Assembly (NCBI GenBank): GCA_030867875.1
Contig: JAOWCC010001634.1
Coordinates: 57,585,860 to 57,649,859 of the forward strand
Source of the DNA: Actinernus sp. WN-2022
Lineage: Eukaryota > Cnidaria > Anthozoa > Actiniaria > Actinernidae
Direction: 5' to 3'
DNA: 64,000 nt
The translations under genes and the position numbers were made by a program. Every line of letters begins with the position of its first letter. Within the stretch, counting starts at the first letter, position 1. The notes beneath the pieces are model-generated. The model ran no database searches. It had not been told where the DNA came from and worked only from the letters and a program-made list of their open reading frames with translations. This document shows, piece by piece, positions 40,925-52,417 of the stretch.

Positions 40925-41456
40925 CTGGGCAAAGAAAACTTAGTGCGTCTTCTTAGTTCGTCTTCTTAGTGCGTCTAGTATAATTTGGTGCGTCTTCTTA
41001 GTGCGTCTTCTTAGTGCGTCTTCTTAGTGCGTCTTCTTAGTGCGTCTTCTTAGTGCGTCTTCTTAGTGCGTCTTCTTAGTGCGTCTTCTTAGTGCGTCTT
41101 CTTAGTGCGTCTTCTTAGTGCGTCTTCTTAGTGCGTCTTCTTAGTGCGTCTTCTTAGTGCGTCTTCTTAGTGCGTCTTCTTAGTGCGTCTTCTTAGTGCG
41201 TCTTCTTAGTGCGTCTTCTTAGTGCGTCTTCTTAGTGCGTCTTCTTAGTGCGTCTTCTTAGTGCGTCTTCTTAGTGCGTCTTCTTAGTGCGTCTTCTTAG
41301 TGCGTCTTCTTAGTGCGTCTTCTTAGTGCGTCTTCTTAGTGCGTCTTCTTAGTGCGTCTTCTTAGTGCGTCTTCTTAGTGCGTCTTCTTAGTGCGTCTTC
41401 TTAGTGCGTCTTCGTAGTTCGTCTTCTTAGTGCGTCTTCTTAGTTCGTCTTCTTAG
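40925..41456. repeat. 13-bp satellite (TTAGTGCGTCTTC)n, about 40 copies
   Basis: Nearly perfect 13-bp units run without a break, with variants (TTAGTTCGTCTTC) mainly at both edges, the usual homogenisation pattern. It is not telomeric in unit sequence. The unit length is not a multiple of three, so no long reading frame runs through. Confidence 0.95.
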
Positions 41457-42060
41457 TTTCAAGCTCACCTTCATGGCAGATATTTTAGTTGTTCACGGTT
41501 CAGCACTCTGACAAACAACTTCAGCTCTTGTCGGTACTTCAGTGGATTGGTTTTGGTCAAGAGACGACTTCTCAGTTGTATTGTACAGTATATTTGGCAG
41601 TATATTTGAGTATATTTGAGTATATTTGAGTATATTTGAGTATATTTGTTCTTTGAGACGACGGAAATAGCTCGATTCAAAATGATTCGCTCAAATGTGA
41701 ATGGGGCCAATGAATGTGAGAATTTAGGTGAGCCTACCGTCGACCTCGTGTGCGCTGGTAAGAAGAGAGCGACTCAATAATATCAAAAAAAGAAATACCA
41801 AACATACAAACCAGTCCTACAAACTTTTCCTTTCGTTTCCGAGGATTATCAGCGCAGAAATAGAAGATGGATAAAGTCACTCCTTCTCGCTTCGAACTCC
41901 GCAAAGAAAGAGATCGATTGACGCGAACGCATGGCGCAATGTGTCACGTGACCAGTGCAATCTGATTGGTTGCCAGCACAAATCAGCGACACACAAAAAA
42001 ATAATAATAATAATAACAAGATGCCCGTTGGGCATTATACTCGGGCTTTCAGTTAGGGAG
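41457..42060. repeat. Dispersed repeat family R, copy 1
   Basis: It shares with 44,820-45,665 the motifs TTTCCGAGGATTATC / TTTCCGTGGATTATT and AATCTGATTGGTTGC, followed by CAGCGACACA and an AATAAT tract. A short array of an 11-bp unit (TATATTTGAG-type) lies at 41,590-41,650, and similar TATATTTGAG sequence occurs near 2,764. I recognise no protein. Confidence 0.5.
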
Positions 42061-43075
42061 CAGGCAAAATTTTCTAAAACAATTCATGTAAAGAATTGAT
42101 GACTTTGTGAAAACATTAAAAATGGCACTTGAAATTAGTTTCTAGCATCAAATGCATGTGTTACGTTTCCAAACTTTAAGACAGGAAATCGTCAATACAA
42201 TGTTCTAATAATTTTTGTACAGCAGAGAATTGTGTTATTAAACATGTAGTAGAAATAAAAAAATGGTGCCATTTGAAGAATTATTCTTAATGTCAAAAGA
42301 GCATAACGAATAAATACAACCTTAACTTGGGCCACTTTTAATTAATACATGGAGTTCTAGCATATTTTTGTGTCATACATGGTTTGTGCTAGGGGAGCAG
42401 GATAATTGTTTCACTACTCATGCTTGTGATAATTTACATTGCAATCACATATGGGAGCTTCTAATTACAAAGTTTTACTGATAATTAAATTGAGGCTTCA
42501 TGAGGGTTGTCACTGAAGGGACTGGTCAGAAATTAGCATGGCCGGGAGGAGGTTGAGATTTTTTTGAATCCCCCAAAATGGAGGGTCATAAATCATGGGA
42601 ACTGAAAAAAGGGGTGCCTGGCTTTGAGAGAAGAATAAATTACTTTAGATTCTTTTTACAAGAGTTACATAATTATTATATAAATTCTTTTGAAGAAGAA
42701 TTGTGATTCTTTGTCTCCAGAGAAGCCATAATTATAATAAGAATATTATATTAGTCATGTAAAAAGAATCCTATTTTACACGGTGCCTGTGATGCGAACT
42801 TCCATGGAAAGCAGAAAGCAAATTGCAGCCATGTTTGTAACATTAACAGTAGCTACATGTGTTTGAGAAAATATACATGTGGCAACACAAGACCAGTGAT
42901 AAATAGTGAACACGAATGATTAATTGAATGCAGTTTATACACATCTGAATAGCTGTAGCTAGCTATAGGGTTGATTGTGTTCTACACTAACTCCAACTAT
43001 TGCTTTACACTGTATACAACACTGCAAAATGTGCTACGAATGCTCAAATGAATGATAACCACATGAAACACACAT
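42061..43075. other. Noncoding, partly duplicated at 43,621-44,290
   Basis: The stretch 42,383-42,525 (GTTTGTGCTAGGGGAGCAGG through GGGTTGTCACTGAAGGGAC) recurs at 43,622-43,700 and 44,213-44,285. There it is split by a hAT-like MITE and a fragment related to 9,395-9,490. No gene is seen. Confidence 0.55.
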
Positions 43076-43188
43076 GGGTATAAAACTGTAATTATCTTTG
43101 TGTAACATTAAATCATCGGATGCGATGCTTATGTGGCTATATCTACGATGATTTAATGTTACACAAAGATAATTACAGTTTTATACCC
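43076..43188. repeat. Perfect 43-bp inverted repeat with 27-nt loop
   Basis: Bases 43,076-43,118 are the exact reverse complement of 43,146-43,188 (starting GGGTATAAAACTGTAATTAT). A perfect hairpin of this length could be a very young MITE or a small-RNA precursor. No target duplication or coding sequence is evident. Confidence 0.9.
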
Positions 43189-43477
43189 AGATACATCCCC
43201 TTTTATATTACATATAAGTCAATACATTCAAAATTAGTTAAAAACAAGCATTTTTGATCAGGATTATTTACACTGTCCACATCATTGCAGCAATCTTTCA
43301 GCCTTTTGTGTTACCACAGGAAGCCCAGTCCTTTCTCTTATAAAAATATGTCGAACGCACTTTGATAATCTATGATTACTTCTAGTTTAACTCCTGTCAT
43401 AGCTTTGTATACAGTATCGAAGCACTTTTCGATCATGCCAGAGTGCGAGTTCTGCACACATGTATGCTTGTCTTCTA

Positions 43478-43620
43478 TAATTTTCTAGGGATTGAAAACA
43501 AATTTTCTAGCCAGTATTTCAGAAAAAAATTGATAGGGACATTTTTTTCAAATCCGAAAGTTTTAGGCTAACTTACTCTCCCGAACAGCTTTTTAACCGA
43601 AAACTTTGTTGGGTGCCCTA
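43478..43620 (-). repeat. Inverted copy of 2,980-3,125
   Basis: Read on the minus strand it starts AGGGCACCCAAC, continues through AAAAGCTGTTCGGGAGAGTA and ends near AATCCCTAGAAAATTATAGA, as at 2,980 and about 49,825. It is thus a dispersed repeat beyond the segmental duplication. No coding content is seen. Confidence 0.75.
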
Positions 43621-43709
43621 ATGGTTTGTGCTAGGGGAGCAGGATAATTGATTCACTACTCATGCTTGTGATAATTTACATGATTGCTATCACATGGGTG
43701 TACTAGATG

Positions 43710-44070
43710 CCCGGGGGGGGGGAACTCTCCATAAAGTAGACGGGGGTGATCGTCCTATCCCTTAGGGTATAAAATTCTACCATCTGCTATCCCTTAGGGG
43801 TGTTCAAAGAGTCTGCTATCCCTTAGGGGGTCTCACGCTAATGGTGGCCCGGAACTTATATTACAGTAAACCACACAGTCAACTGAAACTGATCGCTTAA
43901 TACTTCCGGCTTTATTGTCGGTAACAAATACAAAATTATTATCACAATGTGCTATCTCTTAGGGGTAAATTTGCTGTTGACCACACCCAATGTGCTATCC
44001 CTTACGGTTAAAATTGATTTTGCCGACGATCACCCCCGTCTACTGTTATGGAGAGTCCCCCCCCCCCGGG
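43710..44070. mobile_element. 361-bp hAT-like MITE with 8-bp target duplication
   Basis: The target duplication ACTAGATG lies at 43,702-43,709 and 44,071-44,078. The ends are CCCGGGGGG-type G runs followed by ACTCTCCATAA and GTAGACGGGGGTGATCGTC, inverted over about 45 bp. The interior repeats TGCTATCCCTTAGGGG five times with variation. An 8-bp target duplication fits hAT-type elements. No protein is encoded. Confidence 0.8.
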
Positions 44071-44078
44071 ACTAGATG

Positions 44079-44819
44079 GCAAACAAATCTTAATTCATAT
44101 ATTTAAAGGCACTTGTATGAGATCCGCGGTAGTGTTGTTAACAAAACCTGTTTTGTAAATGCTATTTTCCACCTTCCAATTCTCAACCCCCAAAGGTGGT
44201 CACGGTCCCTTACGGGAGCTTCTAATTACAAAGTTTTACTGATAATTAAATCGGGGTTTCATGAGGGTTGTCGCTGAAGGGACAGTTTCACATCCAATTC
44301 AATTTTAATTCGGTATTCTCGGTTTGGGAATACCCCACCACTTGGTTAATTAATAATGCATTTTCTCAAATTCTCATACAAACCCTCTAAAAACCTAACC
44401 CTGAAATTCAAATAAATCTTACCCAATTTCAACTCCAAATCATTCATAGAACGAGTCTAAATACACCTGATCTATATAAAATGGATAATTTTGCACAATT
44501 TGTAAGGGCTTTTCAAGTGATCTTTCGAAGTGGTAGGGTATTCTGCAATCTAGCCATGTAAGGGATTTTAAAAGTCATATCCAGTTCTGTTTATGGGTAT
44601 AATTCGTAGTAAATTCGAATGCCTCTCTGTATCTTCCGAGTTCTGTTATTGTTTTGACGATCGATTTTAACTTTTTCTTCTTGGTCTCTATAAAGTCACA
44701 TACGTACAGTTCAACTTATGGACGATTTCATTTCCAGTTCGAATTACTGTCACATTACACTTAATATAATTCTAAAAGTAGGGAACAAGTAAGATTTGTG
44801 TGCGTATATAAACACAAAT
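44079..44819. other. Noncoding with fragments of other repeats
   Basis: The part 44,079-44,190 matches 9,403-9,490 (TTAAAGGCACTTGTA and AATGCTATTTTCC motifs). The part 44,213-44,285 completes the direct repeat of 42,460-42,525. The remainder shows no gene or recognised element. Confidence 0.5.
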
Positions 44820-45735
44820 ATTTCAACCTCACCAGTTCTGATTTCCGTTCGCGTTCAAAGACAAGGGTCAATCACTATTCACTTCCAGGTTTTGTGACTC
44901 TTGAGTTGAAGTCTTTGTAAAGCTCGGCATTGGTTGACTGGTTTAGTCAAGACTTCCCAGTTGTATAATCTCAAGAGTATTTCAGGAGAGTAATTGGCGG
45001 GGTAAACACACAGCCAACATTGCAAACAATCAATTTAAATCCCTCACGATCATTTGACCTCCTCACAGTGTGTGATCGTAATGAAGAGCATTTCAACAAT
45101 ATCAACACCGCAACATTGCAATCCTATGGTATTAAGATGCAGCAGTTCAGGCATTTTCTTTCCGTTTCCGTGGATTATTGGACCAAAACCATCGAAACCA
45201 AACCATCACTCCTCCTCCGGCCGGCCAGACTGCATGTAGCGGACTGTAGTCTGTACCGTGTACGATAATCTTGGATCGCCACATCCCTTTCGTAAATGTA
45301 AGAATTTTTCATTGAAAGCCCCTAAAAGTCCTGTCAGCCCTAGAATAACTGAACATCTTGGTATTTCATTCGAAGAAACCTTTGGTCTCAGCAAAATAAT
45401 GGTTAAGATTCGCTCCGTTGCTGGATCGGGCGGGTATCGAATCTGATTGGTTGATTCTCTCACGTGTTGGGAATCGAACAATGGGCTCCTGTGTAATCTG
45501 ATTGGTTGCTGGCGCATTTCAGCGACACAACAAATAATAAAAATAATAAACGGCTTGCATTTTCTGACTCGTGCCTCGGCCGAAGGCCTGGCCCGAGTAA
45601 TAATATTAAGAATAAACGGCTTGCATTTTCTGACTCGTGCCGGCCAAAGGCCCGGCCCGAGTAAATAGCCACATCGTCTACTGTGCTGTGGGCGCTACCC
45701 ATCACATAGGTACGCTCCTGGTAATGGCTCCTGGT
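44820..45735. repeat. Dispersed repeat family R, copy 2, with MITE end
   Basis: It is related to 41,457-42,060 and, more weakly, to 2,640-2,940 (FEETFG-type and IEEALV-type ORF remnants in the same place). Two copies of AATAAACGGCTTGCATTTTC followed by CTGACTCGTGCC lie at 45,543-45,600 and 45,609-45,665. The last 55 bases match the end of the 6,379 MITE region. The ORFs here are not convincing genes. Confidence 0.5.
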
Positions 45736-45739
45736 GAAA

Positions 45740-46065
45740 ATATACATTAATTATCTCAATAACCAAACCCACTGACAAACACCAGTACCTTCTTAAAACG
45801 TCTTGTCACCCGGTCACACTACTCTATCCCATATAGCCTTTCACAAACAAACCCAAGCCAGATGCAGACCGTATTCCTTTTATCATTACATATAATCCAG
45901 CACTACCTAACATCTCATCAATAATTCATAAACACTCTAACATTCTCTATTCATCTAAACGTTCCGAATTAATTTTCAAAAATCTTTCTTTAGTAGCCCA
46001 CCGCCGCTGTAATAACATAAGTGACATTCTAGTAAGAGCTCAGTTACCTCAGTAACACCTAAGTT
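45740..46065 (+). pseudogene. PLE-3 fragment (linker between RT and GIY-YIG)
   Basis: Across shifting frames the plus strand gives IPFIITYNPALPNISSII, HKHSNILYSSKR and NLSLVAHRRCNN, which match the PLE-1 linker closely. Both ends are truncated and the RT and endonuclease are absent. Confidence 0.7.
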
Positions 46066-46205
46066 TGTGAAAAACTTTACTAGTATACTATTAAATGGAA
46101 AATGGGCGTAAGACTTTACTCGTAAAGAAGTACTTTAAGAATATTACTAAACTGAATTAATCACTAATAAACGGAAAATTTCGGGCGTGGAACTCAATTT
46201 GACTT
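46066..46205. other. Short noncoding inverted repeat
   Basis: GGGCGTAAGACTTTAC and GACTTTACGCCCGAAA, with TTTCGGGCGTGGAACTC between them, form a small imperfect inverted structure between the PLE-3 and LINE-D fragments. No gene is seen. Confidence 0.4.
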
Positions 46206-47901
46206 TACGCCCGAAACATTTATCAGTATATTATTGACTCTTTAGACTGTGAAATATTTCAAAATTTCAGGCCTATCTCAAATCTTAAATTCATCTCTAA
46301 GATAATCGAAAAATCTGTCGCCTTTCAATTAACTGACCACTTAAAAGATAAGCTCTTGAAGACCTTTTTCAGTCAGCTTATAAAAGATCTCACAGTACAA
46401 ACTGCTTTAATCAAGGTCCAGAATGACATTCTCTGCGCAATAGACAATCAGTGTACAGTTATTCTACTGCTGCTAGACTTGTCTGCAGCATTTGACACCG
46501 TCGATCACGAGTTCCTCCTCCAGAGACTCTCCAACGTTTAGGGATCAAGAGAAATGCATTGCGCTAGTTGCAGTCCTACCTACACCAACGCAAACAGTTT
46601 GTCTTTGTGGAAGGCGCGTTGTCGTCAAGCATAAGTCTACCGCAGTGCGGTGTACCTCATGGATCAGTACTAGGGCCAATCCTCTATCTGTTATACACCT
46701 CCCCACTTAGTGACATCATACAACGTCACTGCCGCTTATCATGCATATATATCACTTGTACGCAGATGACATACAGATATACTTCTCCTTTAAATCCACA
46801 CTACATCATCAAGAAGATAGAATCCTGTATTAGTGAAATTGAAGCGTGGATGTTCTGCAACAAACTTAAACTGAATAGAGATAAGACTGAGCTAGTAGTT
46901 ATCAGTGCACAACACCGTATACGTCTCCCAATAGATAGCATTAGAGTAGCAGGCAAATGCATATACCCTTCAAATTCAGCGCTATTTTTGACCAACATGC
47001 AAATCTAGAGCAACAGGTAATTAGTATATGCAAATCAGCATATTTTCATATGCGGAACATCAAGTGCAAAGATTAAAAACTGCTTATCACAGAGTGACGT
47101 CGAAACGTTAGTCCATGCTTTTATCACAACTAAACTAGATAACTGTAACTCGTTGCTTTTTGGTTTACCACAATATCTTATTGACAGGCGACAACGCGTA
47201 CAGAATTATGCTGCTCGTCTTATTACTAGCACTCGAAAGTATGAACACATCACAGCAATATTGAAGCAGCTTCACTGGTTACCAATCAGAGAGCGTATTT
47301 CGTATAAAATTCAATTGTTAACATTTAAAGCTCTTAATGACTTAGCATGCACCTAATTACATCAGTAATATGCTTCAAAAATATGTTCCTTAAATGAGAC
47401 TTAGATCATCCTCAAATAATCTATTGCAAGTTCCTTCTGTAAAGCTCAAACGTACGGTGAACGGGCATTTTCCGCTGCGGCCCCAAGACTATGGAACTCA
47501 CTTCCCAACTTGATTAGACGGCAGAGCTCCTGTTGTGTTCTAGAAAGGTACTAAGAACCACCGGACTCACACACGAACTCAAAATCTTTATTTCCAAGAT
47601 GGTTGATCCCCGTACTCCTCCTGCACGTGTCCGTTCCCGTCATGCCTTACGGGCACAGTACATAGGATATTACAGCTCCTCTGGGACGTTTAAAGAGCAG
47701 TCAGTTAAGACATTTCTTTTTAATCAGAAATCCAATTAAGTATTTATCCTATAGCTATTTATTATTGTATACAGTATTTTACATATTTCAAATTCTTATT
47801 CTATTTAAAAACTATTTTACTTTCACATAATTGTAAAGTGCCATTGGGTTAAATGGAAATGGCGCTATAAACATATGCCATTATTATTATTAGACCTTTC
47901 C
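46206..47901 (+). mobile_element. LINE-D, L2-type, 5'-truncated and inactive
   Basis: The RT begins near 46,240 with FRPISNLKFISKIIEK. It continues through LDLSAAFDTVDHE (46,475-46,510, first catalytic Asp), GVPHGSVLGPILYLLYTSPL (46,645-46,705) and a YADD-type box near 46,757, each in a different frame. The C-terminal domain follows with DNCNSLLFGLPQYLIDR, LHWLPIRERISYK and RLWNSLPNLIR (47,130-47,520). The tail ends in (ATT)n at 47,880-47,892, as L2 elements do. Confidence 0.85.
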
Positions 47902-48225
47902 CGAGGGGGACGGGGTACTTATGTGATAAATGGGTAGGATGTGCGGCCATGAGGTTCAAACCCTGACCCTGTTTGACCCCAAAAATAAAGGGAGCTCCAA
48001 AACCCTGATTGCCCTACTTTTTGTAAAAACGAACCCTGATTGCCAGACCCTGACAGCCCAAATTAGGTCCTGACCCACCCCCACCGCACATATATTACGT
48101 CATAAACAGGAGTACCCCTTCCCTCCCCCCCGGGAGATCTTCACGTCTTCATCGTAGGTCTCCCGTCGGCCTCAAGTTAATTCGTCTCACAAGACTATCA
48201 CGAGTTACAGTTACTTTACTTTATC
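47902..48225. other. Noncoding, C-rich dispersed repeat
   Basis: It contains repeated CCCTGA and CCTGATTGCC motifs and ends in CCCCCCGGGAGATC. It resembles low-complexity MITE interiors seen elsewhere in the window (4,255-4,380) but I cannot delimit an element. Confidence 0.4.
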
Positions 48226-48232
48226 AATAACG

Positions 48233-48349
48233 GTACCCTGGATGCCAGAGGTTGTGAAGAGCGAGAAGTCTTCTTCGTCACTTCGCTCCTTCGCGCCTAA
48301 ACTTTGCCGGACTCAGAGAGAGAAGTAGAACCTCTGGCATCCAGTGTAC
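48233..48349. mobile_element. 117-bp MITE with 7-8-bp target duplication
   Basis: The ends GTACCCTGGATGCCAGAGGT and ACCTCTGGCATCCAGTGTAC are inverted with one mismatch. AATAACG is duplicated at 48,226-48,232 and 48,350-48,356. The size of the duplication suggests a hAT-like mobiliser. Confidence 0.8.
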
Positions 48350-48359
48350 AATAACGGTA

Positions 48360-49110
48360 ACATTGAAACAGATCTTTCTACCAAGCACACTGACAAACAC
48401 CACTACCAATTCCTCAATGCCTTGCTCTCAAATTTTACGCCGTATGAAAAAATTGCTCCAGTTCCGACAAAACATTTTCATCTCGCACCGTACTGCTTCA
48501 GGTCCCGGCCTTAACGAACCGCGTGGATATGATCGCTCCTTTCTTACCAAGGAAATATATTGCGTTCATAATACGGCACCGCGTACAGAAGCATAAACTT
48601 TTTCAAAGTCCTCCATTTATAAACAAAACGTGGCAAATCTAAGCACTCGCACCCAAACAAGTTAACAACCAGTCCTTGTTCGAAAGGGGGATTCGACCAT
48701 GTCACTTCTTTTTTTTTCAGTTTATAAGGGAGGGAGGGAGGTTGGTTCGATTTAGAAATGGTGGTGTTCGGTCATTTTACTCCCTGAATCCGCGCCAGCT
48801 GCTTCCCGTATCTTCCATCAAACACGTTAACATTCTCTCTTCATCTAATCGTATATAGCCTGAATTTCACCCGGCTCCTCCGGTTCGGAGGAGACGGCTG
48901 AAATTCAGGCTAATCTAATCGATGCATAAACGTATTCAAAACTCAGTACACTGTCTGTAGCCTTCCGATGCAGTAAAAACTTACACGACACTTCAGTTAA
49001 ATCCAAACTCCGCACTTGTTAACAAACTTGATCATACAAGCGACCCCTGTGGCTCATTTCGCTGTGTTAACCTGTAACTTCATTAATAATATAGATACAA
49101 AAACACTCAA
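48360..49110 (+). pseudogene. PLE-4 fragment, heavily degraded
   Basis: In pieces the plus strand encodes ETDLSTKHTDKHHY near 48,365, a SSIKHVNILSSSNR segment near 48,815, and a PCGSFRC-type zinc motif near 49,045. These are linker and pre-endonuclease motifs of a Penelope-like element in the correct order. Many frameshifts and stops are present. A hairpin insertion lies at 48,857-48,911. Confidence 0.6.
48857..48911. mobile_element. 55-nt hairpin insertion in PLE-4
   Basis: AGCCTGAATTTCA and TGAAATTCAGGCT with GGCTCCTCC and GGAGGAGACGGC inside form a strong hairpin. ATCTAATCG occurs just outside on both sides, consistent with a target duplication. It resembles the hairpin at 27,786-27,853. 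Confidence 0.6.
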
Positions 49111-49280
49111 TTCTGATTGACTGAGCAAAGCAGTTAAGGTCTCGATAAAGATTCGACGTGTCATTTCGGAAAAACGCTCTTGCATTGTCGCAATTAAAGC
49201 CACATAGACGTACTATATACCGTTTTAAAGGTATTGAATTGAAGAAATCAAATATTTAATCCATTTTGAACAAAAGTTAA

Positions 49281-51254
49281 AAGCATAGATGTATATTTTT
49301 CAACGCGAAATGACTCCGTCCACCAGAAGAGTTCAGCCCTTCAGGCTTTGAAACAATTTATTTTCTTAATTACCCCTTTCGAATCCCAACTAAATTGTCT
49401 CAAATACTGTATCGGGCATTTTTGATACGTTGCGTATTACAGATTTTATCCCTGCACCTACACTTATTGACTGTATGGGAAGATGGATTTACTATGGGAG
49501 GCGGGAGTGGATACTATATTTGCGCCGCATCTGCGACCCCTGGTTAATCCATTTTCTTTTCTTTTATTCCAGTGATTTATGCACCTGCAACGCCCAAGTA
49601 CTTTGAGACATTCATTATTTAGCATTGTCTTTTAGGCACTATGGGCCGTGGCGAAAGAGAAGCTTAAACGAGAAATATGTTGTCCTCCTAGAAAAACACA
49701 ACATCTTGCCCTTTCTATCGAAGAAGCCTTGGTTTCAGCAGAAAGGAAAACGCTAAATTCCAATTCGATAGTGTGTGGTTTCCTAGCGTGGCTTGCCCAC
49801 TTGCGGTACACGCATGTACACAGGGCACCCAACGAAGTTTTCGGTTAAAAAGCTGTTCGGGAGAGTAAGGTAGCCTAAAACTTTCGGATTTGAAAAAATT
49901 GTCCCTAGAAAATTGTTTTCTGAAATACTGGCTAGAAATATTTTTTTCAATCCCTAGAAAATTATAGAAGAAAAGGGAGACTGATCAATAGAGTCAGAAC
50001 AACACATTTTCATTCCCTAAGAATTGCCTAAAGGAAAAAAGAATCCCTAAAAATTCGTACCTCCACAAAACTTTGCAACATGAAGTTTATACTTGGACTA
50101 GAAAATTCTTGTTTCCGTTCTAGACTACTAACAAATTCGTAGGCCGGGAATATTTGCCATAGTATTTTCGGTTGACGCGATTTCCACCTAGAAAATCCGA
50201 ACAGCTAATAGCTTTCTAGAATACGTCAAAAGACATAGTAGGCGCCTTAAAATAGCTAGATACATATAAGCTGCAGACAACTGGTTTCAAACGAATTTCA
50301 AAAAGTATTCGTTGGGCCGGTGCCCTTGATGTACGAACTTACTGACTACTTAGCTATAATGCAGTAGAATCTAGGGGAGTTTGCGAGAAGTTCTCCGCGG
50401 AGTAACAAATAAAGGAGGTAAGAGAACGAATCCTCATGTCCCATGATAATTATTTAAAATCTATTTTTAGTTTCACAACACGTGATGTAAGTTTTTATCT
50501 CGTTCTGGGTTGTTTCACCTCGTTAGTTACCCATTGTTTGTATCCCCTGGGTCCTCATAGCCAGCATCGTTAAAAAACACTCCATCAGGCACAACAGCGC
50601 TACTTGATGACAACCAGGTATCTTACTAAAATAACCAGGCTGTGCCCTGTTAATCTAAAATATAAAAATATAAAAACACGTTCCTGGAGCAAACTGCTCT
50701 TCAATATTGCGTTTAATAAACTTAATGTCCAAAGGAGGCGTTCCATTGTCTACACTACGTTGTTTCGGTTAATACGACGATACGTTGTCAGTACGTTATT
50801 ACTTTTTCACAGTTCCGAAGGTCATTCGAAAATAGCAGTACTGACGGGAGAATGAATGAGCCGACTAAAATGTCTTCGTGAACAATTTCGGATGGAGTTG
50901 ATTTCAATTCTTTATATGTTCTTGAAGACTAGATACAGCACACTTCAGCCACTCACTCACAAAAGCGGAGTTTTGTCCTTTAAATACATCTAATATATAA
51001 GTGTCCTCCATGATTCGATCGAGGACGATTCGAAATCGAGACAACTTGTTCAAATCCCCACCCCTCCCATTCGGTGTCAAATTCCCCACCCCATGCAAGG
51101 ACAGCTACCGATGTCAAATTCCCTACTCCCCGGGCACAAAAGTGAGTCAAATGCCCGGGGGTTGCCCGGTTGGGGGGGGGGGGATGGTGATCTTTCGAAT
51201 TGATCGGTACATAAGTGACTATTTGTTAATGACATTTACACCTATCTCCTGTAT
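49281..51254. other. Noncoding, shared with unit 1
   Basis: It corresponds to 1-386 joined to 2,804-4,444. The 83-codon ORF at 50,604-50,855 is identical to that at 3,801-4,052. Other ORFs here are not supported as genes. Confidence 0.55.
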
Positions 51255-51297
51255 GTTGGAATTATATTATCTTTCGCAATTCCGCGGCGTTAAGTGA

Positions 51298-52417
51298 ATG
51301 GCTTTAAGCTATAAACAGCAATGTAAAGAAAAACGGAAATATATATCTATTCTGCCTTATAATCATCAAAATATTATACTGGCCCATGGAAGTTTCAACA
51401 ACAGCTTATCTAGTGCATTACCTTCCAAAAACACCTTAAATTCGCTTCCTAGTTTATTTGATCTTGATGTTTTTACTTTGATAATGATTTTAATCCTGAT
51501 CATAATTTACATAATGTCGTTCGGCACGAGTGCCGCTATTTTTCACCACATAGTTTTGATCTGACTAAAATTAGACAAAATGATAAAAACCATTCGTTAT
51601 CCCTGTTACATAATAATGTAAGAAGCCTTAAAAGAAATATTGAGGCGTTCCAAGATCACCTACATGTACTATGTGAACTAAACCTTCCTAACCTAACCTT
51701 GGTGTTTCTGAAACGAGGATAGTCGGTGATCAGCCTCTAGATTTTAATCCTGATTTGCCGGATTATAAGTTTGAATATGTTCCCACTCCACTCTCGGCAG
51801 GGGGAGTGGGTATGTATATAGCAGAAAATATAAGTTATAACATTCTAGAAAAGACTTCTAATATTTATTTTCAGGCTCTGTGGACTGAACTCGTAATGGA
51901 GGATAACCAAAGTATTGTTTGTGGCATTATTTATCGGCAGCATAACGATCCAACTAAATTCCTGGATTATCTGAGTGAAACCTTATACAATTTCAATAAG
52001 TCATGTAAGACAGTCTGCATAATGGGCGATTTCAACATTGATCTTCTTAAATATGACTCAAGTACTTATAGCAAAGATTTTCTAAACGATCTTTATAGCT
52101 CTACATTTTTTCCGACAATTTCTAGACTCACAATAATTTATGGTGATTCTGCCACCCTTATTGATAACATATTCTTAAATAATAATGCATATAATTTAGT
52201 TTGTGGAAATATTGTATCTGACATAAGTGATCATTTTTCGCAAGTCTGTCTTCTTTATAATTGTAATGTTCCTTATAGTTCTAGACCGAAGAAAATCAGA
52301 GATTACGCGAAAAAAATTTGTCTGACCTCAAAGGTGCTAATTTCGGAAACTCCCTTGAGCATTCAAATGATGTTGACACTGCTTTTAGTACTTTCTACAA
52401 CAAACTTAACAAATTAG
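51298..52417 (+). pseudogene. LINE-A endonuclease, unit-2 copy
   Basis: The 220-codon ORF at 51,755-52,417 keeps GGVGMYI, GDFNID, TLIDNIF and SDH. Compared with copy 1 about six residues differ, including a Pro to Leu and an Arg to Ile in the conserved SRPTRI region. The leader near 51,600-51,630 reads through where copy 1 has a 4-base duplication. The same frameshift as in copy 1 removes the end near 52,310. Confidence 0.8.

Noticed and set aside
40925..41456. Telomere-like or CRISPR-like array
   Set aside because: The 13-bp unit has no spacers and is not a TTAGGG-type telomere repeat; it is a simple satellite.
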